A DNA stretch of 64,000 bases from Gracilimonas mengyeensis (GCF_900182705.1 NZ_FXTP01000006.1:1-64000), one strand, 5' to 3'. Counted from the stretch's first letter, positions 44,550 through 51,670 are shown. A program made the numbers and translations. The notes: generated by a model not told the origin, from the letters alone.

Positions 44550-45806
44550 ATGGAGTCACAGAAAATTACCTCAACTTTTAAATATGCTTTTGGGCCCGGA
44601 CTCATTTTAGCCGCTGCAGCCATCGGAGTATCCCATCTGGTGCAATCAACCCGCGCCGGGGCCGATTATGGATTTACGCTGGTTTGGGCCGTGGTGCTGG
44701 CCAGCCTCATGAAATATCCTTTCTTGGAATACGGTCCGCGTTACGCAGCGGCTACCGGCGAAAGTCTGATTGCCGGCTATAAAAAACTGGGCAACTGGGC
44801 CCTGTGGATTTATATCATATTTACCGTGGGCACCATGTTTGCCATACAGGCGGCCGTCACCATTGTCACTGCCAGCTTGGCTGTGGAGCTTACCGGCATT
44901 GAACTGCCTTTGCTGGTGTGGAGTATTATCATCCTGATGCTATGCATTGGAGTGCTCTACCGGGGAGGCTATAACGCCCTTGATTCTCTGATAAAAGTAG
45001 TGATGGTAGTGCTAAGCCTTTCCACCATAGCCGCTTTCCTGATGGCTTTCTTCGATGGTTCCACTCCGGAATTACCAGCCGCTCCATCGGTGTGGGATGT
45101 AGCCGGTATCACCTTTTTGATTGCGCTGATGGGATGGATGCCGATCCCTATTGACGCTGCCGCCTGGAATTCCCTCTGGACCCTGGAGCGTGAAAAGCAG
45201 ACCCAACATAAGGCCTCCCTCAAAGACAGCTTGCTGGATTTCAACATTGGTTATGTGGGCGCTACCATTTTGGCGCTCTTGTTTTTGGGATTGGGTGCTT
45301 TGGTGATGTTTGGATCCGGTGTAAGTTTTTCTTCTTCAGGAGCAGCCTTTGCTCAACAGCTCATCGATCTCTACACCCAAACGCTTGGCGAGTGGGCCCA
45401 CTGGATTATCATTATCTGTGCTTTTACCACCATGTTCAGCACCACGCTTACTGTTACCGACTCATACCCGAGGGTAAGTCAGGAAATTATTACCGTGTTG
45501 AGGAATTCAAATGCCAGCACCTCCGGAGTCCTTTCCTATCGTGGACTCATGATTATTATCTCCATCATTTCGATGCTGGTATTGTATCTCACCGGCAGCC
45601 AGTTTACCTATATTATTGATTTGGCTACTTCGCTCTCTTTCCTCACCGCTCCCGCACTGGCATTCATTAATTACCGGCTGATTATGTCCAAATACTTTCC
45701 CGATGAACACAAACCGGCCGTCTGGCTACAGGTACTTAGTTGGCTCGGGTTGATGTTTCTTACGGCCTTTGCCCTGGTATTTTTCTACTGGCGCTTTTTT
45801 GTATAA
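44550..45806 (+). CDS. Nramp-related membrane transporter with non-canonical metal-binding residues
   Basis: This 418-residue protein with about 11 membrane helices belongs to the Nramp superfamily: FGPGLILAAAAIGVSHLVQSTRAGADYGFTLVWAVVLASL at the TM1a-TM1b break, and TFLIALMGWMPIPIDAAAWNSLW at TM6. The canonical Nramp metal motif DPGN is replaced by GVSH (26-29), and the MPH of TM6 reads MPI (197-199). The two coordinating Asp/Asn and His/Met positions are thus changed, so Mn/Fe transport is doubtful. Nramp-related Mg or Al carriers are the known precedents with altered sites. No partner genes are adjacent. Confidence 0.85.
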   Translation: MESQKITSTFKYAFGPGLILAAAAIGVSHLVQSTRAGADYGFTLVWAVVLASLMKYPFLEYGPRYAAATGESLIAGYKKLGNWALWIYIIFTVGTMFAIQAAVTIVTASLAVELTGIELPLLVWSIIILMLCIGVLYRGGYNALDSLIKVVMVVLSLSTIAAFLMAFFDGSTPELPAAPSVWDVAGITFLIALMGWMPIPIDAAAWNSLWTLEREKQTQHKASLKDSLLDFNIGYVGATILALLFLGLGALVMFGSGVSFSSSGAAFAQQLIDLYTQTLGEWAHWIIIICAFTTMFSTTLTVTDSYPRVSQEIITVLRNSNASTSGVLSYRGLMIIISIISMLVLYLTGSQFTYIIDLATSLSFLTAPALAFINYRLIMSKYFPDEHKPAVWLQVLSWLGLMFLTAFALVFFYWRFFV

Positions 45807-46012
45807 AAATCGCCAATCGCATTTCGGTCTATCGATATATCGCAAATCCGGTGAATACAAGCACTCGAACCGGGAGGTTGAAAAGAAATTTCAAAGCAGA
45901 ACAGAGTTAGTAAATTACTTAGAGTCCTTTACTTCGACCTCTCTAAATCTCTCCTTCGCAAGGAGAGACTTTTTCTGCCGTTTATAAAAAATCTATGCTT
46001 ATACAACGATAA

Positions 46013-46175
46013 TATGCCTTTTAGGAGTCTTTCTCCTTGCCAAGGAGAAAACAAATGAGGTCAAAAAATGGTGCCAGAACTCACAAAGTAGTAACAAAAC
46101 AAAAATCGCTAATTGAATCTCGGACCGGGTGGTCCGCTTAGGCATTCCCAACCGGGTGGTTGGGAACGAGTAACT
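46013..46175. repeat. Direct repeat flanking the 2OG-oxygenase gene, left copy
   Basis: It starts TATGCCTTTTAGGAGTCTTT, continues with CTTGCCAAGGAGAAAACAAA, CAAAGTAGTAACAAAACAAA and AAATCGCTAAT, and ends in GGCATTCCCAACCGGGTGGT...GGGAACGAG. The right copy is at 46969-47177. A third, partial relative (TATCGCAAATCCGGTGAATA) lies at 45840-45895. The 481-base gap 45807-46287 holds no gene beyond these repeats. Confidence 0.75.
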
Positions 46176-46287
46176 TTTGGACCTAAAATATTTTCAGCAT
46201 CTATTCCGGCATATTATATTTCCCCATATCTTTTTCCGCTTCACTTTGGTGAGATAAGCTTTCCTTAAACCAATTTTTAATCCCCCC

Positions 46288-46914
46288 ATGTTTTATTCGG
46301 ATGACCAGTGGCTTTCCTGGATGGATGAGCTGGCTGAAAACGACTATGTTATTGCGGATAATTTTATTTCCGAGGATCTGTACCAATCCATCATGCAATA
46401 TTTTGCGGAACTGGAACAGGCCGATAAATTGAATAAAGCCGGCATTGGCGCACAGCAGGATTTTACGGTAAAAGCAGAAATCCGCGGTGATTTTATCTAC
46501 TGGCTGGATGAATCCCGAGACCAACCTATGGCTCCTTTTTTTGGGTTGATGGAGGAGCTAAATCAAAGTCTGCGACGCTTTTGCTACCTGAGCCTGCCCG
46601 GCTCCGAATTCCACCTGGCCAAATATCCCGCCGGCTCGCATTATCACCGGCATCTGGATCAGTTCCAGGAACGGTCCAACCGGCAAATCACGGTGCTTAT
46701 CTATCTAAACAAAAACTGGAAACCCGGAAACGGAGGCGAGCTGGTCATCTATAAAGACGATCAGGAGATCAAAGTTGAACCCATTGCCAAACGGCTACTG
46801 CTTTTTAAAAGTGATGTGATTGAGCATGAAGTGCTCACCACAAATGTGCCTCGCTACAGCCTCACCGGCTGGCTGCTCAAGCAACCGGCGGAAGTAGGAT
46901 TTTTGCTTGGGTGA
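46288..46914 (+). CDS. 2-oxoglutarate-Fe(II) oxygenase (prolyl-hydroxylase-like)
   Basis: This 208-residue protein has the P4Hc/PHD-type double-stranded beta-helix. The iron triad is H122-x-D124 (AGSHYHRHLDQF) and distal H180 (SDVIEHEVL), with Arg189 (RYSLTGWLL) as the likely 2-oxoglutarate ligand. NKNWKPGNGGELVIYKDDQE is a conserved family block. It is cytosolic. Related SM-20-type enzymes hydroxylate proteins, but the substrate here is unknown. The gene stands alone, bracketed by ~160-200 bp direct repeats (46013-46175 and 46969-47177). The repeats suggest that it moved as a cassette. Confidence 0.87.
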   Translation: MFYSDDQWLSWMDELAENDYVIADNFISEDLYQSIMQYFAELEQADKLNKAGIGAQQDFTVKAEIRGDFIYWLDESRDQPMAPFFGLMEELNQSLRRFCYLSLPGSEFHLAKYPAGSHYHRHLDQFQERSNRQITVLIYLNKNWKPGNGGELVIYKDDQEIKVEPIAKRLLLFKSDVIEHEVLTTNVPRYSLTGWLLKQPAEVGFLLG

Positions 46915-46968
46915 GATTTTGAGAGATTTAAGAAGGATTAAAGATTACAAATTGCAGATTGAAGATTT

Positions 46969-47177
46969 TATGCCCTTTAGGAGTTTTTCTCCTTGAGAAG
47001 GAGAAAACAAAAGAGGTCGGAAAAATGGTTTAATGGCTAACAAAGTAGTAACAAACCAAAAATCGCTAATCGTATCTCGGTCCATCGATCTATCGCAAAT
47101 CCGGTGAATACAAGCTCTCGGACCGGGAGGTCCTGACAGGCATTCCCATCGCGGACGTGGGATACGAGCTCTAAAAG
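46969..47177. repeat. Direct repeat flanking the 2OG-oxygenase gene, right copy
   Basis: It starts TATGCCCTTTAGGAGTTTTT, then has CTTGAGAAGGAGAAAACAAA, CAAAGTAGTAACAAACCAAA and AATCGCTAATCGTATCTCGG. It continues into TCTATCGCAAATCCGGTGAA (also at 45840) and ends in GGCATTCCCATCGCGGACGT...GAGCTC. It matches the left copy in order. Confidence 0.75.
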
Positions 47178-47183
47178 TAAACA

Positions 47184-47250
47184 TCTATCCCTTGGCACCA
47201 TTTACCACCCCTTAATCCCCGCCCAAGCGGGGAACTCCCTGAAAAAATTA
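47184..47250. repeat. GGGGATTAAGGGGTGG-type repeat
   Basis: Read on the minus strand it contains GGAGTTCCCCGC, GGGCGGGGATTAAGGGGTGG and TAAATGGTGCC. Related text lies at 51698-51752 (GGAGTTTCCCCTCCTTGGAG, GGATTAAGGGGTGGGTAAAT) and near 63289-63335 (GGGGATTGAGGGGTGAGTAA). The 439-base gap 46915-47353 has no gene. Confidence 0.6.
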
Positions 47251-47304
47251 TTCCAGTATTATCCGGTTTAGTAGAAGTTTGTAGGACAACTCAAAATTCA
47301 TCAT

Positions 47305-47353
47305 TCTCAATTACTTCAACATTCAATATTCCTTGTTCAATATTCGATATTCC
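47305..47353 (-). repeat. AT-rich stop-proximal repeat after the membrane-protein gene
   Basis: On the minus strand GGAATATCGAATATTGAACA then AGGAATATTGAATGTTGAAG begins directly after the TAA stop (47356-47354). The core matches the tract after the rluD-like gene. Confidence 0.65.
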
Positions 47354-48118
47354 TTACCCCACCAGCTTTTTCCACCAGGCCGTTCCTTTAATCGCTTCCT
47401 TCACTGCATCCCCAAAAGCGCCTTTGTCTTCTTTGATGTCCTCCGGTTTTAGCACTTCCAGCTGTCGGGCTCCGCGGTAGAAGCAATACATGCTGATCGC
47501 CATTACGGTATGGGCCAGATCTAAGTGGTTGAACCATTTGTGTAATCCTATTTCACTGGTATAGAAGAAAGCAGCCAGGGTAGCAAAAATCACTGTTAAG
47601 AAAAAGATGCGGCTGCCCTCGTTTCGGGTTCGCCAGTACACCAGGAAGTGCAGCGGAAGTACAATCAACCCTAAACCATAGGCGGAGTGTACCTGGATGA
47701 AAAAGAAATTGAGGGTGGTAAACGTGATGACGGCAAACGTAAGCAGTTCCACCACGTTGGCTACTTCCAGAAACTTGCCAAATTTATCATTAATCACTGG
47801 CTGCGCATGCATTATCGAAGCCCGTTCCACAGCCATCACCGCAAGCATACTTATGAGCCAGCCCGGCAGTTTCCATTCCAGTCCCACCGCATATTGAAAA
47901 GCATGTCCCAACACACCGCCTAAAAAAGTAGCTACCGCCATTATGGAAAAGTACCAGCGCATATATTGATGCACTTTTCCCTTTTTGTTCAACTTCTTCA
48001 GCTTATAAAAAGCATACAGGCAGACGGCGGTAATCCACAAATCCGTGAAGGTAACCATCGGCTCCATGATGGTGAGTTCAAAAATCTCAATGGATGGCTG
48101 TCCGGATGCAGATTGCAT
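47354..48118 (-). CDS. Polytopic membrane protein of unknown function
   Basis: This 254-residue protein has about seven or eight hydrophobic segments (LWITAVCLYAFYKL, YFSIMAVATFLGGVLGHAF, WLISMLAVMAV, LLTFAVITFTTLNFFFI, LGLIVLPLHFLVYW, IFFLTVIFATLAAFFY, AHTVMAISMYCFYRGA). Histidines lie inside or next to helices (GVLGHAFQ, HKWFNHLDLAHTVMA). This recalls ceramidase/CREST membrane hydrolases, which use His/Asp clusters, but the spacing is not exact and I would not assert it. A soluble C-terminal tail follows (EDIKEDKGAFGDAVKEAIKG). It is monocistronic. The function is unknown. Confidence 0.7.
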   Translation of the reverse strand: MQSASGQPSIEIFELTIMEPMVTFTDLWITAVCLYAFYKLKKLNKKGKVHQYMRWYFSIMAVATFLGGVLGHAFQYAVGLEWKLPGWLISMLAVMAVERASIMHAQPVINDKFGKFLEVANVVELLTFAVITFTTLNFFFIQVHSAYGLGLIVLPLHFLVYWRTRNEGSRIFFLTVIFATLAAFFYTSEIGLHKWFNHLDLAHTVMAISMYCFYRGARQLEVLKPEDIKEDKGAFGDAVKEAIKGTAWWKKLVG

Positions 48119-48211
48119 AGCGTGGGGATGAATTAATATTCAATCTAAAATATCAGAATTGGGGAGATTCGGGAATTAAAATTCTGAAAAGTTACTTGCT
48201 AAAAGAGAGGC

Positions 48212-48291
48212 CAAATAAAAAGCCCTGACAGTTTTGCCGGGCTGATTTTTAAGTAACTGGCACTAATATACGGCAGAACAGGTGCCTCGAC
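48212..48291 (-). ncRNA. Candidate small RNA, copy 2
   Basis: On the minus strand TAGATTTG (48299-48292) is followed by GGTCGAGGCAC, GCCGTATATTA and a hairpin AGCCC...GGGCT (48243-48221), then TTTTTATTT. A possible extra stem, GGCAC/GTGCC, is present in this copy but not in copy 1. The block order, promoter and upstream context match 6804-6894. It lies in the 275-base gap between the divergent membrane-protein gene and the HTH-protein gene. Confidence 0.42.
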
Positions 48292-48393
48292 CAAATCTAA
48301 TTTATTACCTATAACTAATAGCAACTAATCATAATTTATTTGTAGTTTACGGCTCATTAATTTCAGATAAAGATATAACCATATTTCATCAAG

Positions 48394-48807
48394 ATGCCGA
48401 AGAAGATAGGAGATTTAACGCTGTATACGGTGGATGATCTGCATGATATCCTTGGAATTTCCAAAATGACCCTGCGCACCTACCTCCGCGAAGGACGGTT
48501 GCGTGGACGCAAACTCGGTGTGAGTTGGTACGTGACCGAAGAGGCTATCCGGGAATATTTTGATGAACCCACCGAGGAAACCTCATCACCCAAAAAAAAG
48601 AAAAGTAAGGAAGATTACCGCTATATTGTGCAGGGGATCAACGACTTGGTAAGTGAAACCGAAGAATGTGAAACCATTTCCGAGGTCATTGAAACGCTGA
48701 ATGAACAAGCTATTATCAGTTTGTTCCAGGTGCGCATTGTGGATCGCGAAACCAACGAAATCACCGAAATTGTAAAAGCCAGAGATTTTTTAGAACGCCA
48801 TGCTTAA
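48394..48807 (+). CDS. Helix-turn-helix DNA-binding protein (excisionase-type)
   Basis: This 137-residue protein starts with an HTH_17/excisionase-like winged helix (LYTVDDLHDILGISKMTLRTYLREGRLRGRKLGVSWYVTEEAIREYF, about 7-53). A basic linker follows (KKKKSKED), then an alpha/beta C-terminal domain (about 75-137). It is followed with an 8-base overlap by the 94-residue gene, so the two form an operon. No integrase is present, so an excisionase role is unlikely; a transcription-regulator role fits better. Targets are unknown. Confidence 0.75.
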   Translation: MPKKIGDLTLYTVDDLHDILGISKMTLRTYLREGRLRGRKLGVSWYVTEEAIREYFDEPTEETSSPKKKKSKEDYRYIVQGINDLVSETEECETISEVIETLNEQAIISLFQVRIVDRETNEITEIVKARDFLERHA

Positions 48808-49084
48808 AAAGAAAGAGACCGGACTGGAAGAATATTCATTTGGAGACGAACGGGGCGACTTGTTCTACATCCTGGTAAACAAAAAAATTAGTCCCGACGG
48901 CATTGACATTAAAAAGCTAAGTGCCGCCGATCCACGAAATTTCGATGCCGTGCTTACCGAAATGGGTTGTATCCTAATGCTAAATGGGATAGAGGTGGAT
49001 GAACTGGTCCGCCGCGGAGAGCTGGATAAAAACAACCTGCATCAAACCATGTTTGAGCTGGCGGAAAGAGAAGGGCTTTTGTGA
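48800..49084 (+). CDS. Small protein of unknown function, coupled to the HTH gene
   Basis: This 94-residue soluble protein (LEEYSFGDERGDLFYILVNKKISPDGIDIKKLSAADPRNFDAVLTEMGCILMLNGIEVDELVRRGEL) is not recognised. Its start overlaps the preceding HTH gene by 8 bases, which implies translational coupling and a shared job. A regulator partner or antitoxin-like role is possible, but nothing in the sequence shows it. Confidence 0.6.
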   Translation: MLKKKETGLEEYSFGDERGDLFYILVNKKISPDGIDIKKLSAADPRNFDAVLTEMGCILMLNGIEVDELVRRGELDKNNLHQTMFELAEREGLL

Positions 49085-49134
49085 TGTGATGCTATTCATC
49101 AGACGAACTTTAGTCGTCGGATGAATTATCGTTA

Positions 49135-49195
49135 TCGTCCGACCACTCAATATAAATGTCTACACTTGATTTTCCCTGCCTCAGTGGTCTGACGA
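49135..49195. repeat. TCGTCnGACCACT inverted repeat, second locus
   Basis: TCGTCCGACCACT (49135-49147) and AGTGGTCTGACGA (49183-49195) are inverted with one mismatch and a 35-base spacer. The family also occurs at 18810-18901. It occupies the 129-base gap between the two-gene HTH operon and the metalloenzyme gene and may form a transcript-end hairpin. Confidence 0.6.
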
Positions 49196-49213
49196 TTCTG
49201 TATTCTCAAAAGC

Positions 49214-50101
49214 CTATAAAACTCCCATTATCCCGTCTTTTACATCGGTCAGGCTTTCTACCTGCTGAAATTTCTGGGCTGATTCGCCCAATACAAATAA
49301 AGGAACTTTATTACGAGTATGGGTTTTGGTGGATAGATCTTCGAGGTTTCCGTGATCACTGGTAATCACTAGGGTATCGCTGCTTTTTTTGTGTTTGATG
49401 ATGTGCATCAGGAACTCATCCAATGGTTTTAATACCCGTTCGGCCTGATCTTTTTTCTGGCTATGACCGGCTTTATCCGTCAGATAATATTCATAAAGCA
49501 GCAGATCATAATCCTCAGCCACATCTAAAAGTCGCAGACCGGCATCGGTGGGAGTAATTTTTGGGATGTCGATTCCTAACTTTTCCCGCCACGCATTTTG
49601 GACAATCTCTGCGGTTAGGGCCGTTTCATCCAGTACATCTTCGGTAGAATTCAGTTTCATGCTGGCACTTTTGGTCATAAGCGTGGTGCAGCTCCAGCGG
49701 TTTCTTTTTTTGGCGTGATTGAAAAACACCGGCGGATACGCATTCATGAAGTACGGCCTTTTCCCAGCCTCCTGCGCTGCATGAAAAATGCTCTCTTTCT
49801 TTAGAAAAGGTTTGATGCCCGAATGGGGAAACGGCCCGAAGTGCTTGCCAATTTCTTTAGAAGCATTTCTCCCGGTAAAGAGCGCCGTTTGTCCGGTTCC
49901 GCTTTGGGGAAGGCCTTCCACGCCCAAGTTGGCATCAATGGGTTTAAACAATTGATCGCTATTTGCAATTGCTTTGGCTTCCTGATTAAAAAAACCATCC
50001 GTCAAAACTTCAAAAGAGGAATAACGGTTTTGCGAGAAGGGATTTTCAGGTGCAGACTGCCCAAGGCCAACGCCATCAATAAAAATGAAGATTACAGCCA
50101 T
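49214..50101 (-). CDS. Alkaline-phosphatase-superfamily metalloenzyme (phosphopentomutase/phosphoglycerate-mutase-like)
   Basis: This 295-residue protein has IFIFIDGVGLG (metal Asp9), SGTGQTALFTGRNA (nucleophile Thr region), YYLTDKAGHSQKK (Asp and His) and VITSDHGNLEDLSTKTH (Asp-His with Glu-Asp). These are the dimetal-site motifs of the metalloenzyme superfamily. It is far shorter than cofactor-independent phosphoglycerate mutase (about 510), and the inserted phosphotransfer domain is absent or minimal. The likely activity is transfer or hydrolysis of a phosphate ester, but the substrate is unknown. It is monocistronic with no signal peptide. Confidence 0.83.
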   Translation of the reverse strand: MAVIFIFIDGVGLGQSAPENPFSQNRYSSFEVLTDGFFNQEAKAIANSDQLFKPIDANLGVEGLPQSGTGQTALFTGRNASKEIGKHFGPFPHSGIKPFLKKESIFHAAQEAGKRPYFMNAYPPVFFNHAKKRNRWSCTTLMTKSASMKLNSTEDVLDETALTAEIVQNAWREKLGIDIPKITPTDAGLRLLDVAEDYDLLLYEYYLTDKAGHSQKKDQAERVLKPLDEFLMHIIKHKKSSDTLVITSDHGNLEDLSTKTHTRNKVPLFVLGESAQKFQQVESLTDVKDGIMGVL

Positions 50102-50150
50102 TATCAGGTGGTTGGTTTATTTTGAATCATTTAAGATCAGTTTCTCTTAT

Positions 50151-50246
50151 GGTCATCCCTGCGCAGGCAGGGATCTAAATGTTGTCAGTAATAAAACGTA
50201 ATAATCCTGTACAATAGTTAGATTTCGGGCATACGCCGCGAGATGA
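50151..50246. repeat. GGTCATCCC...TTTCGGGC module, copy 3
   Basis: It begins GGTCATCCCTGCGCAGGCAG and ends TTAGATTTCGGGCATACGCC...GAGATGA, matching 10088-10208 and 35290-35410. It lies in the gap between the metalloenzyme gene and dtd. Confidence 0.75.
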
Positions 50247-50279
50247 CTTCGCCTCAAATACTTTCATTTTTTGTTAGGA

Positions 50280-50720
50280 CTATTTTTCCAGGATGATCGT
50301 CACTGGTCCATCATTGACCAGTTCCACGCTCATCATGGCACCGAACTCTCCGGTTTGGATATGTAAATCCGTATTGGCTTTAAACCATTCCACCATTTCG
50401 TCATACATGGGCTCGGCTTTTTCAGGACGGGCGGCTTCTATGAAACTGGGGCGGGTCCCTTTATCCGCATTGGCATACAAGGTGAATTGTGAAACGAGAA
50501 GAATTCCCCCGCCAACATCCTGCACCGAGTTATTCATTTTGCCTTCTTCATCTTCAAAAATGCGGAGTTTAGCTATCTTATTACAGATCCATTCCATCTG
50601 CTCTTTGGTATCATCCTGATGAATACCAATAAGCACCAAAAGCCCCTTTTCAATGGCTCCTGTTACTTCATTATCGATGGTTACGGAAGAAGATTCTACG
50701 CGCTGAACTACTGCTTTCAT
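50280..50720 (-). CDS. dtd: D-aminoacyl-tRNA deacylase
   Basis: At 146 residues this is the usual Dtd length. It has the catalytic signatures SQFTLYANADKG (Thr/Ser region) and NDGPVTIILEK (the Gly-cisPro-type end of the family), with N-terminal MKAVVQRVESSSVTI. The enzyme hydrolyses D-amino acids mischarged onto tRNAs. The gene lies next to the gap with DnaA-box clusters and is divergent from the gene at 51140. Confidence 0.95.
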   Translation of the reverse strand: MKAVVQRVESSSVTIDNEVTGAIEKGLLVLIGIHQDDTKEQMEWICNKIAKLRIFEDEEGKMNNSVQDVGGGILLVSQFTLYANADKGTRPSFIEAARPEKAEPMYDEMVEWFKANTDLHIQTGEFGAMMSVELVNDGPVTIILEK

Positions 50721-51125
50721 ACAATGTGAATATGTGGATTACTATGTGGATTACCTGCCTAAAACTATTGGATAACTTAAAAGCCCAAAAGTTGTACACA
50801 GGTTTCAACAATTATTTTGGTCTATCAACATTTCAAAAGAATAACTTTTGATGTTAATCACCCTTTGCTTGAATTTATGTTCAAAATATATAAAGCTGTG
50901 TATAACTTTTTAAGAATATTTATAAACCACTGATTTTTATCATCAAATATTCCACAATTTTATTCACATTCCTTAGATAGTTTTCCATATCCCTTGGGAT
51001 AAAAAAGTTATCCACTTATCCACAGTCTCTACTACTACAACTAAAACTTATAAATCTCATACTGTTCGAATACTACCTGTGGAAAACCCGGAGAAAAATT
51101 TCTCAAAACACTCTTTTAAACCTTC
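50721..51125. other. Candidate chromosomal replication origin (DnaA-box cluster in AT-rich gap)
   Basis: This 405-base non-coding, AT-rich gap between divergent genes contains many DnaA-box-like nonamers (consensus TTATnCACA). Matches on either strand are TGTGAATAT (50725-50733), TGTGGATTA (50733-50741 and 50745-50753), TTGTACACA (50792-50800), TGTGTATAA (50897-50905, exact), TATTCCACA (50948-50956), TTATTCACA (50960-50968, exact), TTATCCACT (51008-51016), TTATCCACA (51016-51024, exact) and TGTGGAAAA (51078-51086). The segment 50800-50960 is the most AT-rich and could unwind. dnaA is not adjacent, which is common in this phylum. Confidence 0.6.
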
Positions 51126-51133
51126 TATATTTG
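51126..51133 (+). promoter_or_regulatory. Putative -7 element directly before the DinB-like gene
   Basis: TATATTTG matches TAnnTTTG. A start site a few bases on would be at or next to the ATG at 51140, so the transcript could be leaderless or nearly so. It also overlaps an alternative in-frame TTG (51131), which argues against that start. Confidence 0.4.
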
Positions 51134-51139
51134 AGTGTT

Positions 51140-51670
51140 ATGAATAAACAATTTCCCATAGGCAAACTTTCATACTCACCAGACCATTCTCCGGAAGACC
51201 GTGAACAGTGGATTGATGATATAGCCTTACTTCCAGGACGTATCCGGGATGAAATTGAAGGCTGTTCAGATGATATTCTTTTAACTCCTTACCGTAAAGA
51301 TGGCTGGACCGTAAGAGAAGTGATTGAACATTTAGCCGATAGCCATATGAATACGGTTATTCGTTTGAAGTCAGCTTTAGCTGAAGATCATCCAACTATT
51401 AGACCTTATGACCAGTCAGCTTGGGCAGTTGCTACAGGAAAAATTGGACTTCCATTAGAATTCACCCTCGAATTCCTGGAATACATTCATGAGTATATGG
51501 TTCGTATTTTCGAAAGTCTGGATGAAGATCAGTGGCAACGTACTTTTTATCATCCTGAATCTGAAAAATCATATACCATAGATGAAGTTGCAGCCCTATA
51601 CGCCTGGCATTCCAATCATCACTTGGCGCATATTAGGCTAGTAACAGATGGAAAGTCATCGAGTAGCTAA
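51140..51670 (+). CDS. DinB/YfiT-family metal-dependent thiol transferase-like protein
   Basis: This is a 176-residue protein from the ATG. It has the DinB four-helix fold: LPGRIRDEIEGCSDDILLTPYRKDGWTVREVIEHLADSHMNTVIRLKSAL and a C-terminal AWHSNHHLAHIRLV. The metal-binding triad is likely His in VIEHLADSHMN plus the two His in the HSNHHLAHI segment. Relatives (YfiT/BstA) act as bacillithiol S-transferases or metal-dependent hydrolases. I chose ATG 51140 over the TTG three codons upstream because a -7 element overlaps that TTG. It is monocistronic and lies beside the putative origin. Confidence 0.85.
   Translation: MNKQFPIGKLSYSPDHSPEDREQWIDDIALLPGRIRDEIEGCSDDILLTPYRKDGWTVREVIEHLADSHMNTVIRLKSALAEDHPTIRPYDQSAWAVATGKIGLPLEFTLEFLEYIHEYMVRIFESLDEDQWQRTFYHPESEKSYTIDEVAALYAWHSNHHLAHIRLVTDGKSSSS

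Noticed and set aside
48394-48807. Excisionase of an integrated element
   Set aside because: No integrase or attachment sites are near, and the C-terminal domain is unlike classical excisionases.
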